A stretch of DNA of 64,000 nt from Streptomyces noursei (GTDB lineage: Bacteria; Actinomycetota; Actinomycetes; Streptomycetales; Streptomycetaceae): the NCBI RefSeq assembly GCF_016917755.1, contig NZ_CP070326.1:2356001-2420000 (forward strand), in the 5' to 3' direction. The position numbers and the translations under genes are program-made. Numbering within the stretch: position 1 is the first letter of the stretch; every line of letters begins with the position of its first letter. The notes beneath the pieces were generated by a model, which saw only the letters and a list, made by a program, of their open reading frames with translations, did not search any database and was not told the origin of the DNA. Of this stretch, positions 53,425 to 64,000 are shown one piece after another.

Positions 53425-53868
53425 CTACGTCCCCTGCCGGCCGCGCCCACCGGCCATGATCACCGAGAGCCCGGTGTCGGTGTCCCGCCAGTAGCCCACG
53501 GCGTCCGCCAGCACCTGCTCGAACACGCTCCAGTCCTCCGGCGCGGCGCCCGCGTACCCCTGCCAGTCGGTGACGACCAGCAGCCGGCCGCGCGCCGGGG
53601 GGCACCAGGACAGATCGGTCAGACAGTCGGCCAGCGCGTCCCAGTTGTGGCCGAAGTACGCCGGGAAGTCCAGGGCGGCGGCGCACCGGTCGAGGAACCC
53701 GGCCTTGTCCGCGACCCCGTCGAGATCCAGCGCGGCAGCGCTCCAGCCGGCGTCCTCGGCCGCGGCCAGGGCGTCCGCCACCGGGCGGTCGGCCGGCCAG
53801 GGCAGCACCCCCGCCGGCGTCCGCCCGTCGAGCACCGCGGCCAGTGCCGGAGGTACCTCGGGGCTCAC
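53425..53868 (-). CDS. Barstar-family RNase inhibitor
   Basis: A protein of 147 residues. The barstar core is AALDLDGVADKAGFLDRCAA, then LDFPAYFGHNWDALADCLTD, LSW, with the acidic helix that plugs the active site of barnase-type RNases. It begins with an ATGA overlap of the RNase gene stop, so the pair is translationally coupled. It has no signal peptide and stays inside, protecting the cell from the enzyme before export. Confidence 0.9.
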   Translation of the reverse strand: MSPEVPPALAAVLDGRTPAGVLPWPADRPVADALAAAEDAGWSAAALDLDGVADKAGFLDRCAAALDFPAYFGHNWDALADCLTDLSWCPPARGRLLVVTDWQGYAGAAPEDWSVFEQVLADAVGYWRDTDTGLSVIMAGGRGRQGT

Positions 53869-54329
53869 CGCAGCACCGCCTTGAAGTTCTTGTAGTGGTC
53901 GTCGGTGTAGAAGAACTCGTGGTGCTTGCCGGTGATCAGGCGGCGGGCGCCGCGGTTGCGGGCGCCCGGGGTGTCGACCGTGTACTCGTGGTAGTAGCCG
54001 CGCGGCTCACTGGGCAGCCGCTTCTCGTAGTTGCCGAAGACGGTGCCGTCCTTCGGGTACGGGAACGGCCCGCCGGCGTCGATCAGCTTGAGGGTGTGCT
54101 GCGCCTCGGCGGGCAGCCGGCCGGCCGGGACGGTCGGCAGGCCCTTCGCCCAGCCCGGTGCGGTGGTGCCGCCGGACGGCCGGCTGGCGGACGCGGACGG
54201 CCGGTGCGTGCCGGCCGAACTCCCTTTGCCGTCACCGCCGGTGGAACAACCGGTCAGGACGAGGAGCAGCGCGGCGAACAGCGCGCCGACGAGGGCGGCG
54301 GCCCGGCGCGGGGCGGTGTGGATCAGCAT
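53865..54329 (-). CDS. Secreted guanyl-specific RNase (RNase Sa/barnase type), lipoprotein
   Basis: A protein of 154 residues. The lipobox LLLVLTGCSTGG (Cys about 28) points to a lipid-anchored or secreted protein. A Ser/Pro-rich linker follows. The RNase domain (about 65-154) has TLKLIDAGGPFPYPKDGTVF, the Glu-bearing GYYHEYTVDTPGARNRGARR, and His in FYTDDHYKNF, matching the catalytic Glu, Arg and His of RNase Sa. It cleaves RNA after guanine. A barstar gene follows with overlapping codons. Confidence 0.93.
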   Translation of the reverse strand: MLIHTAPRRAAALVGALFAALLLVLTGCSTGGDGKGSSAGTHRPSASASRPSGGTTAPGWAKGLPTVPAGRLPAEAQHTLKLIDAGGPFPYPKDGTVFGNYEKRLPSEPRGYYHEYTVDTPGARNRGARRLITGKHHEFFYTDDHYKNFKAVLR

Positions 54330-54455
54330 GCGCCGATGCTGTCACAGCCACGCGCGGGCTGCTCGCCGGCGGGCGCCGGAGCCTGTCGTCACCCTCCCGT
54401 CGTCCGCCCGCCGGACGGCAGGCGGGAGTGTGCCGACAGACCCCGGGGGCCCGCT

Positions 54456-55514
54456 TCACTTCCCGTCGGGGTCCGCCCGGTCCAGGGCCGGCCGCGGGCC
54501 GGGACCGGTCTCCAGCAGCAGGTGGTCGGCGGCCGCGGTGTCCGTCACCAGGCTCGTCACGAGCCCGGAGCGGAGCACCGCGCCGATGGCCGCGGCCTTG
54601 CGCCGGCCGCCGGCGATCGCCACGACCTCCGGGATGCGGCGCAGCCGGTCCGCCTCGACGGTGATGCACCGCTCCCCGAGGTCGCGGCCGATGCGCCGGC
54701 CCTCGGCATCGAAGAGGTGCGCGGACATCTCGGCGGCCGCGCCCAGCGAGGCGTAGTGCTCCCGCTCCTCCTCCGACAGCATGTCGTAGACGGTCGAGAC
54801 ACCCGGCTCCCACGAACCGATGGAGACGCAGGCGACGGTGACCTTGTCGAAGTACTCGAAGGCGCGGGCGATGCCGGTCTGGCCGCGCAGCGCGGCGGCG
54901 GTCGCCGAGTCGGGCAGCAGCATCGGCGCGTAGATCGGGTGCGCCTCGCCGCCGGACACGTCGGCCGCGCGGCGGACCGCCTCGACCGAGCCGCGGTCGG
55001 CGGTGCCGGCGTCGTAGACCCCGGTCAGCTGGACGACGGTGCACGGCGGCAGCCGGTGCAGCGCCGCCGCCATGTGAATCGTCGAGCGGCCCCAGGCGAG
55101 GCCGAGCACATCGCCCTCGGCGACGAGTTCGCCGAGGAGGTCGGCGGCCACCTCGCCGAGGTTCTCCGGGTCGGCGGCGTCCTCGGAAGCGTCCGCGGGC
55201 GATTCGACGACGACCGCGTGCCGCAGGCCGTAGCGGGCACGCAGGGCGTCGGAGCGCTCCGCGTCCAGTTCGGAGGGCACCCGGATCTCGATCCGTACGA
55301 GATCACGCTCCAGGGCCGTCTCCAGGACACGGGCGACCTTGAAGCGGCTGACGCCGAACTCCTCCGCGATCTGGATCTTGGACTTGCCCTCGAGATAGAA
55401 GCGGCGGGCCATGGCCGCGGCCTGCACCAGCTCGGCGGGGCCCATTCCGGACTGCGGGCGGCTGGCTACCACGAAAATCTCCCCTTTTGCGCATCTGATC
55501 GAGTCTTTGCTCAT
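54456..55514 (-). CDS. SorC/DeoR-type sugar-binding transcriptional regulator
   Basis: About 352 residues. The N-terminal helix-turn-helix (about 30-70) reads LEGKSKIQIAEEFGVSRFKV, ARVLETALERDLVRIE. The C-terminal sugar-phosphate-binding domain has VLGLAWGRSTIHMAAALHRL, CVSIGSWEPGVSTVYDMLSE and VVAIAGGRRKAAAIGAVLRS. The family senses phosphorylated sugars. It lies just downstream of rpe on the same strand, which suggests control of pentose or related sugar use. The start is uncertain; the Met at 55512-55514 and one at about 55446 are both possible. Confidence 0.88.
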   Translation of the reverse strand: MSKDSIRCAKGEIFVVASRPQSGMGPAELVQAAAMARRFYLEGKSKIQIAEEFGVSRFKVARVLETALERDLVRIEIRVPSELDAERSDALRARYGLRHAVVVESPADASEDAADPENLGEVAADLLGELVAEGDVLGLAWGRSTIHMAAALHRLPPCTVVQLTGVYDAGTADRGSVEAVRRAADVSGGEAHPIYAPMLLPDSATAAALRGQTGIARAFEYFDKVTVACVSIGSWEPGVSTVYDMLSEEEREHYASLGAAAEMSAHLFDAEGRRIGRDLGERCITVEADRLRRIPEVVAIAGGRRKAAAIGAVLRSGLVTSLVTDTAAADHLLLETGPGPRPALDRADPDGK

Positions 55515-55652
55515 CCTTTCAGAAACCCGAGGTGTACGGGGACCAAGAGCGGCACGACGGGCATGAACGCTCGGTTGCCACCAGGTCAACCGCCGGCACG
55601 CAACGCGCCGGACGGACCGGTCCCGGGCCCCGTGACGAGCCGGGCGACTCGA

Positions 55653-56333
55653 TCAGTGGGCGCAGCCCCAGCTCGCGGCCGTCGCCGCCTCGGCCTTCTC
55701 CCGCAGGTCGCGGACGGCCTTGGCCGGATCGTCCGCACCGTACACCGCGGAACCGGCCACGAAGACGTCGGCGCCGGCCTCCGCGCACCGCTCGATGGTC
55801 TCCGCCGAGACCCCGCCGTCCACCTGGAGCCACATCTGAAGACCGTGCCGCGAGATGAGCTCCCGGGTGCGGCGGATCTTCGGCAGCATGATGTCCAGGA
55901 ACGCCTGACCGCCGAAGCCGGGCTCGACGGTCATGATCAGCAGCATGTCGAGTTCGGGCAGCAGGTCCTCGAACGGCTCGATCGGGGTCGCCGGCTTCAG
56001 CGCCATCGACGCCCGCGCACCCTTGGCCCGGATCTCCCGCGCCAGCCGCACCGGCGCCCCGGCCGCCTCCGCGTGGAAGGTGACCGAACCGGCCCCGGCC
56101 TCCACGTACTGCGGCGCCCAGCGGTCCGGGTCCTCGATCATCAGGTGCAGGTCGAGGGGGGTGTCCGTCGCCTTGCTCAGCGACTCGACGATCGGCACGC
56201 CGAGCGTGAGGTTGGGGACGAAGTGGTTGTCCATCACGTCGACGTGGAGCCAGTCGGCGCCCTCGACGGCCCTCGCCTCCTCGGCGAGGCGGGCGAAGTC
56301 TGCGGACAGGATGCTGGGGTTGATCAAGGCCAT
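55653..56333 (-). CDS. rpe: Ribulose-phosphate 3-epimerase
   Basis: A TIM-barrel protein of 226 residues that interconverts ribulose 5-phosphate and xylulose 5-phosphate. Marks: [40 protein letters not shown] (metal-binding His and catalytic Asp), [20 protein letters not shown], and [20 protein letters not shown] with phosphate-binding [11 protein letters not shown]. It sits upstream of the SorC-type regulator and downstream of icd, separated from icd by a terminator. Confidence 0.97.
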   Translation of the reverse strand: MALINPSILSADFARLAEEARAVEGADWLHVDVMDNHFVPNLTLGVPIVESLSKATDTPLDLHLMIEDPDRWAPQYVEAGAGSVTFHAEAAGAPVRLAREIRAKGARASMALKPATPIEPFEDLLPELDMLLIMTVEPGFGGQAFLDIMLPKIRRTRELISRHGLQMWLQVDGGVSAETIERCAEAGADVFVAGSAVYGADDPAKAVRDLREKAEAATAASWGCAH

Positions 56334-56408
56334 GCCCCCAGTATGGCGGTCCCGTCAGGGACCGACCGCGCCGGGCCGCGAGAGCCCCGTCACCCCGGCG
56401 ACACCGGG

Positions 56409-56443
56409 CCGCCCCGGCCGGACGCGCGGCCCGGCCGGGGCGG
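56409..56443. terminator. Terminator after icd
   Basis: CCGCCCCGGCCGG and CCGGCCGGGGCGG pair perfectly over 13 bp with a 9-base loop, 20 bases past the icd stop. Confidence 0.85.
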
Positions 56444-56463
56444 ACGAGGTGGTGCTACGGTGC

Positions 56464-58710
<2,247 letters not shown>

Positions 58711-58716
58711 TCAAAT

Positions 58717-58762
58717 ATTGCTCGACGTCAAGATATCAAGATTGCTCGACATCAAGATATCT
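58717..58762 (-). promoter_or_regulatory. Tandem 24-bp repeat upstream of icd
   Basis: ATTGCTCGACGTCAAGATAT then CAAG is followed at once by ATTGCTCGACATCAAGATAT then CT. Each copy contains an imperfect palindrome CTCGACRTCAAG and the AT-rich AAGATATC. The repeat ends about 30 bases before the icd start, in the promoter zone. It is a likely two-site operator for an unknown regulator of TCA-cycle genes. Confidence 0.7.
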
Positions 58763-58835
58763 GGTGCTCCGATCCGCTCCCCCGGCGGTGCGGCCCCTCG
58801 TACGACGGGGGCCGCCCACCACGGGAACGGGTCCG

Positions 58836-60275
58836 TCAACCGGTCCGCCGCAACAGCGCCAGATACATCGCGTCGGTCCCGTGCCGATGCGGCCACAGCT
58901 GGACGTCCGGCCCGTCGCCGAGCTCCGGAACACCCGGCATCAGCGGCCGGGCGTCGATCCACTCGGCCTCGACCGCCGGGCCGCCGCGCCCCTTGAGGAC
59001 GTCCTCCACCACCGCCCGGGTCTCCGCCGGATGCGGCGAACAGGTCGCATAGCCGACCACGCCGCCGACCCGCACCGCCGCCAGCGCCTGCCGCAGCAGC
59101 TCCCGCTGGAGCGGCGCGAAGCCGTCCAGGTCCTCGGGGCGGCGCCGCCAGCGCGCCTCGGGCCGGCGGCGCAGCGCGCCCAGGCCGGTGCACGGCACGT
59201 CCACCAGCACACGGTCGAAGGCCCCCGGCCGCCACGCCGGACGCGTGCCGTCGGCGGCGATCACCGCGTACGGCCCGGGGTTGCCGTCCAGCGCCCGGGC
59301 CACCAGCCGCGCCCGATGCGGCTGCTTCTCCGACGCCAGCAGCGCCGCGCCGCGCTGCGCCGCCAGCGCGGCCAGCAGCGCCGCCTTGCCGCCCGGTCCC
59401 GCGCAGCCGTCCAGCCAGGTGCGGTCCGGGCCGTCCAGCGGCGCGCCGGCCAGCGCCAGCGCGACCAACTGGCTGCCCTCGTCCTGCACCCCGGCGCGGC
59501 CCTCGCGCACCGCGTCCAGCGCGCCCGGCTCCCCGCCCTCGGCGAGCCGGACCGCGTACGGCGACCACCGGCCCGGCACCGCGCCGTCCTCGCCCGCGGC
59601 CGCCAGCAGTTCCTCCGCCGTGGACCGACCGGGCCGCGCCACCAGCGTCACCTCGGGGCGCTCGTTGTCCGCGGCCAACAGCTCCTCGATGCCCGCGCGT
59701 CCGCCGCCCAGGGCGTCCCAGAGCGCGGAGACGACCCAGCGCGGGTGCGCGTGCACGATCCCCAGGTGCTCCTCGGGATCCTCGTCGTACTCCGGCGCCA
59801 CCCGCTCCAGCCAGTCGTCCAGATCGTGCGCCGTGACCTTGCGCAGCACCGCGTTGACGAACTTCGCGCGGCCGTCGCCGAGCACCACCCGGGCCAGCTC
59901 CACGGTGGCGCTGACCGCGGCGTGCGGCGGGATCCGGGTGCCGAGCAACTGGTGTGCGCCGAGCGTCAGCACGTCCAGCACCGGCGGGTCCACCTCGCGC
60001 AGCGGCCGGTCCACGCAGCGCGCCAGGATCGCGTCGTAGGTGCCCTGGCGGCGCAGCGAACCGTAGACCAACTCGGTGGCCAGCGCCGCGTCCCGGGCGT
60101 CGAAGTCGCCGGCCTCCCGCGCCTTGCGCAGCAGCGGCGGCAGGACCAGATTCGCGTACGCGTCCCGCTCGTCCACGGCCCGCAGCGCCTCGAACGCGAG
60201 GATCCGGACCGGGTCCTTCTTCGGGCGGCGGTAGGGCTTGCGGGTGCCGTGACGGCGCGGCGGCTGCTGACTCAC
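58836..60275 (-). CDS. rsmB: 16S rRNA m5C967 methyltransferase
   Basis: A protein of 479 residues. An N-terminal NusB-like helical RNA-binding domain (about 25-160) precedes the methyltransferase. SAM-binding parts are TWLDGCAGPGGKAALLAALA and VIAADGTRPAWRPGAFDRVL. The two catalytic cysteines are in VDVPCTGLGALRRRPEARWR and GVVGYATCSPHPAETRAVV. It methylates C967 of 16S rRNA. It follows fmt on the same strand, the common order in bacteria. Confidence 0.95.
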   Translation of the reverse strand: MSQQPPRRHGTRKPYRRPKKDPVRILAFEALRAVDERDAYANLVLPPLLRKAREAGDFDARDAALATELVYGSLRRQGTYDAILARCVDRPLREVDPPVLDVLTLGAHQLLGTRIPPHAAVSATVELARVVLGDGRAKFVNAVLRKVTAHDLDDWLERVAPEYDEDPEEHLGIVHAHPRWVVSALWDALGGGRAGIEELLAADNERPEVTLVARPGRSTAEELLAAAGEDGAVPGRWSPYAVRLAEGGEPGALDAVREGRAGVQDEGSQLVALALAGAPLDGPDRTWLDGCAGPGGKAALLAALAAQRGAALLASEKQPHRARLVARALDGNPGPYAVIAADGTRPAWRPGAFDRVLVDVPCTGLGALRRRPEARWRRRPEDLDGFAPLQRELLRQALAAVRVGGVVGYATCSPHPAETRAVVEDVLKGRGGPAVEAEWIDARPLMPGVPELGDGPDVQLWPHRHGTDAMYLALLRRTG

Positions 60276-60420
60276 AGAAAGGTGCTCCGGTATTACGGGA
60301 CGGGGTCCGCCCCAGCCTACGCGGGCCGGAAGCCGGCGGCGCGGGCGGACGGCCCCCGGCGGCGCACCGCAGGAGCGGTCGGTGCTACGGGTCGTCCCGT
60401 GATGCCTGGCGGGGCAGCCC

Positions 60421-61359
60421 TTAGTCGCCCAGGCGCTCGCCGGCCGCGATCCGCACGCCGCGCGCCCAGTCCGCGGCCTGCATGGGCTTCTTGCCCTGCG
60501 GCTGGACCCAGAGCAGCTGCACGGGGTGGCTGCCGCTGCCCACGTGCACCGTCTTCTTGGTGACGCCCAGTTCGCCCGGCTCCAGGGCCGGTCCGTCGTG
60601 CCCGGCGGCCGGCGCGGCCGCCATCACCTTCAGCCGCTCGCCGCGGAAGACCGTCCAGGCGCCGGGCGCCGGCGCACACCCGCGGACCACCCGGTCCACC
60701 CGCAGCGCGGGCGCCGTCCAGTCGATCCGGGCGTCCTCGACCTCGATCTTCGGGGCGAGGGTGACCCCCTCCTCCGGCTGCTGCACCGCCTTGAGGGTGC
60801 CGTCCTCGATGCCGTCCATCGTGGCGACGAGCAGACCGGAACCGGCGAACGCCAGCCGGGTCAGCAGATCGCCGCTGGTGTCCGAGGACCGGATCTCCTC
60901 GGTGAGCACCCCGTACACCGGGCCGGAGTCCAACCCCTGCTCGATCTGGAACGTGGTGGCGCCGGTGATCTCGTCGCCGGCGAGCACCGCGTGCTGCACC
61001 GGCGCGGCGCCCCGCCACGCCGGCAGCAGCGAGAAGTGCAGGTTGACCCAGCCGTGGGTCGGGATGTCCAGCGCCGCCTTGGGCAGCAGCGCTCCGTAGG
61101 CGACCACCGGGCAGCAGTCCGGCGCGATCTCCCGCAGCCGGGCGAGGAAGTCCTCGTCCCGCGGCTTGACGGGCTTGAGCACCTCGATGCCGGCCTCCTC
61201 CGCGCGCTCGGCGACGGGGCTGGCGACCAGCCGGCGGCCCCGCCCGGCCGGCGCGTCGGGCCGGGTCACCACGGCCACCACCTCGTGCCGGTCCGAGGCG
61301 ATCAGGGCATCGAGAGCGGGTACGGCGACCTCGGGGGTACCGGCGAAGACAAGCCTCAT
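60421..61359 (-). CDS. fmt: Methionyl-tRNA formyltransferase
   Basis: A protein of 312 residues that formylates initiator Met-tRNA. The formyltransferase domain (1-190) starts [20 protein letters not shown] and has [20 protein letters not shown], the catalytic His in the LHFSLLP region, and [18 protein letters not shown]. The C-terminal domain binds tRNA and ends [14 protein letters not shown]. The Met at 61357-61359 is the family start. Its downstream neighbour is rsmB after 145 bases. The 250 bases to the divergent HTH gene hold both promoters. Confidence 0.97.
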   Translation of the reverse strand: MRLVFAGTPEVAVPALDALIASDRHEVVAVVTRPDAPAGRGRRLVASPVAERAEEAGIEVLKPVKPRDEDFLARLREIAPDCCPVVAYGALLPKAALDIPTHGWVNLHFSLLPAWRGAAPVQHAVLAGDEITGATTFQIEQGLDSGPVYGVLTEEIRSSDTSGDLLTRLAFAGSGLLVATMDGIEDGTLKAVQQPEEGVTLAPKIEVEDARIDWTAPALRVDRVVRGCAPAPGAWTVFRGERLKVMAAAPAAGHDGPALEPGELGVTKKTVHVGSGSHPVQLLWVQPQGKKPMQAADWARGVRIAAGERLGD

Positions 61360-61498
61360 GGGTGACGGACTACCTCTCACGCGCTGCGGAACGACGCACC
61401 AGTCTATGGGCCTTGGCGCAGGTCATGGGCCGGAACGCCAGGGGGCGTGCGAAGTCGTCCGCGCCCCGCGCACACGCTCGTACGCCCCTGCACCGTGA

Positions 61499-62164
<666 letters not shown>

Positions 62165-62193
62165 ACGACTCCCCCGCCCCGGACACCACGCCT

Positions 62194-62264
62194 GTGCCGC
62201 ACCACGCGCCGGCACCCGGGACCGCCTGCCGACTACGGTCCCGGTGCGCTGCGTGGTGCGGCAC
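62194..62264. terminator. Long hairpin between HTH gene and priA
   Basis: GTGCCGCACCACGC pairs perfectly with GCGTGGTGCGGCAC over 14 bp. Inside, a second stem CACCCGGGACCG/CGGTCCCGGTG has one bulge. It lies between two convergent genes and probably terminates both. Confidence 0.75.
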
Positions 62265-62318
62265 GGGGCCGTTCGCGAGCGCGGCCGACGCGGCGCCCAC
62301 CGGACCGCGCGGCGCCCC

Positions 62319-64000
62319 TCAGCCCAGGTCCAGCGGATCGACCCGGACCCGGAGCGGCTGCCCCTCCCGCTTGACCAGCCGGGCCGCCTGCGCCGCCTTC
62401 AGCGCCGCCGCCAGCGCCCCGCCCCGGCCCGGCCGGACCCGTACGAGCACCCGCTCCCACTCCTCGCCCGGCGGAGGATCCCCCGGCCGGCGGGGCCGTC
62501 CGGGATCCGGCACCGGCACCGGCACGGGGCCCAACACCTCGGCATCCGCGGGGAGTTCGGCCGCCGCCAACAGCCCCGCCACATCCTCGGCACGGCCCGC
62601 CACGGAGGCCATCCTCGACACCGGCGGGAACCCCAGCTCCGCCCGCTCGGCCAGTTCGCGGACCGCATGGCCGACCGGATCCCAGCGCACCAATGCCTGC
62701 ACGGGCCGCAGCGTCGGTTCCGCGATCACCACCACCGTGCCGCCCTCCGCCTGGCCGCGGACCAGCGCCGCCGCGCCCAACCAGCGCCGCAGCGCCTCCT
62801 CACCGGCGCGGAGATCCGGCCGGCCCAGCAGCGCCCAGCCGTCCAGCAGCAGCGCCGCGGCATAGCCCGCGCCCTCGGCGAGCGGTTCGGCGCCGGGCGT
62901 GCTCACCACCAGCGCGGGCAGGTCGGGGACCGTCTCCAGGATGTGGTCCCGGCCCGAGGTGCGGACCGGCACACCGGGAAACGCCCGCCCGAGCTCCTCC
63001 GCCGTCCGCCGCGCGCCGACGATCTGCGCCCGCAGCCGGGTGCCCCCGCACTCCGGGCAGGCCCAGTCCGGCGCCGCCTGCCCGCACCAGCCGCAGCACA
63101 GCGCGCTGCCCTGGCTCTGCGCCTCCAGCGGCCCCGCGCAGTGCCGGCACCGGGCCGGCTCCCGACAGCGCCCGCACGCCAGCCGGGGGACGTACCCCCG
63201 CCGGGGGACCTGCACCAGGACCGGCCCCCGGGCCAGTGCCTGGCGCGCCGTCTGCCAGGCGAGCGACGGCAGCCGGGCGGCGCGCGCCGCCTCGTCCCGC
63301 GCCTCCTCGGCCTCGCCGACGGTGCGGACCAGCGGCGCCACCCTGCGCACCACCTCGCGGTCGGCCGTCAGCGAGCGCGCCCAGCCGTTCTCCACCAGCT
63401 GGGTGGCCTCGACCGAGCGGCCCACGTCCCCGACCAGGCACGCGGCCTTCTCATGGACGGCACGGAGCAGGAGCACGTCCCGGGCGTGCGGATGCGGTGC
63501 GTGGATCTCGCTGTGGCTGCCATTGCCGTCGTCCCAGATGGCGACGAGCCCGAGGTCGGCGACCGGTGCGTACATCGCGGCGCGGGTCCCCACCACGGCC
63601 CGCACCGCGCCGCGGCGTATCGCCAGCCAGCGGCGGTAGCGCTCCTCGGGGCCCGACTCCGCCACCAGCAAGGTGTGCCGCCCCGCCCCGATCAGCTCGG
63701 TCAGTGCCGCCTCGACCCGGGCCGCCGACCGCCCGTCGGGCATCACGACCAGGGCACCGCGGCCGGAAGCCAGGGTGGCGGCCACCGCGGTGGCGAGCTC
63801 GGTCGGCCAGTGCGGCCCCGGGAGAGCGGTCCACACGGCCCGTGGCGCGTCCCCACGGGCCAGCGCCTCCAGGAACGCCGGTCCGGCCGGATACCGGCTC
63901 CAGCTCGCCGGCGCCGGGGCCGCGGGCGGCGGCGGGGGCACCGGGAAGCGGGCCGCCTCGGCCTTGGCGTTCCGCGGCGGGAGGGCGAGTTGCAGGACGT
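62319..64000 (-). CDS. priA: Primosomal protein N' (PriA), 3' part
   Basis: The frame stays open to the end of the window, so only the last about 560 residues are seen. Zinc-binding cysteines occupy the middle: CGRCREPARCRHCAGPLEAQ, CCGWCGQAAPDWACPECGG. Helicase-like parts are degenerate: the usual DEEH of PriA is replaced by IWDDGNGSHSE, as is normal for actinobacterial PriA, which lacks helicase activity. The C-terminal region has RVLVRVRPGRGGALAAALKA. It restarts replication forks or acts as a DNA-binding primosome component. fmt and rsmB follow downstream after the convergent HTH gene. Confidence 0.93.
   Translation of the reverse strand, partial: VLQLALPPRNAKAEAARFPVPPPPPAAPAPASWSRYPAGPAFLEALARGDAPRAVWTALPGPHWPTELATAVAATLASGRGALVVMPDGRSAARVEAALTELIGAGRHTLLVAESGPEERYRRWLAIRRGAVRAVVGTRAAMYAPVADLGLVAIWDDGNGSHSEIHAPHPHARDVLLLRAVHEKAACLVGDVGRSVEATQLVENGWARSLTADREVVRRVAPLVRTVGEAEEARDEAARAARLPSLAWQTARQALARGPVLVQVPRRGYVPRLACGRCREPARCRHCAGPLEAQSQGSALCCGWCGQAAPDWACPECGGTRLRAQIVGARRTAEELGRAFPGVPVRTSGRDHILETVPDLPALVVSTPGAEPLAEGAGYAAALLLDGWALLGRPDLRAGEEALRRWLGAAALVRGQAEGGTVVVIAEPTLRPVQALVRWDPVGHAVRELAERAELGFPPVSRMASVAGRAEDVAGLLAAAELPADAEVLGPVPVPVPDPGRPRRPGDPPPGEEWERVLVRVRPGRGGALAAALKAAQAARLVKREGQPLRVRVDPLDLG

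Overview
The window is high-GC actinobacterial DNA, almost certainly a Streptomyces chromosome. Evidence: extreme third-position G+C, GTG/ATG starts with GGAGG-type ribosome sites, the FMN-riboswitch rib operon running into hisE-hisG, the guaB1/rpe/rsmB/fmt/priA block, a monomeric NADP isocitrate dehydrogenase and a secreted Streptomyces-type phospholipase A2.

Bases 1 to about 15,900 are an accessory island, visibly lower in G+C in places. It holds a minus-strand pair: a lipase-like alpha/beta hydrolase and an NB-ARC/TPR NLR-type ATPase. Both carry the same short RHIM-like motif, at the C-terminus of the hydrolase and the N-terminus of the NLR. Further along come a frameshifted gene remnant, a deleted ISAs1-type transposase, a 5'-truncated AAA ATPase pseudogene, a two-gene operon of unknown function behind a perfect palindrome, and a NACHT-type STAND protein with ten 35-residue repeats and a divergent 54-residue membrane peptide. 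A large serine recombinase sits at the right edge. Just beyond it lies only the 3' end of a VOC-family gene, so the element probably inserted into that gene. Three or four copies of a scar-like repeat lie between the island genes. I read this as a defence/conflict island assembled by several integrations.

Bases 16,000 to 30,000 carry chromosomal genes: an FAD monooxygenase, a DUF5134 membrane protein with an M56 peptidase, a HAD protein, an SDR gene with a one-base frameshift, NTF2-like proteins, a secreted C39 peptidase, a P-loop kinase, an EccA-like AAA+ ATPase and two CNNM/CorC-type membrane proteins.

Bases 30,000 to 36,700 are a conserved biosynthetic run on the minus strand: FMN riboswitch, ribD, ribE, ribM, ribBA, ribH, hisE, hisG, then a PH-domain membrane protein. 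Bases 36,800 to 45,000 hold an NAD-binding protein, a ROK regulator divergent from an MFS transporter with a palindrome between them, a thioesterase gene broken by a palindromic mini-element, a uracil/xanthine permease, phospholipase A2, DUF5995 and an LLM oxidoreductase.

Bases 45,000 to 51,700 look like a lysine (or related amino acid) catabolic locus: DavB-like 2-monooxygenase, DavA-like amidase, a LysR regulator, an NTF2-like gene with a SoxR-box promoter, an Lrp/AsnC regulator and an amino acid permease. The davA and permease upstream regions share the same three-box pattern. Bases 51,700 to 64,000 hold guaB1, a barstar/RNase Sa pair, a SorC-type regulator, rpe, icd, rsmB, fmt, an HTH protein and the 3' part of priA, which runs off the window.
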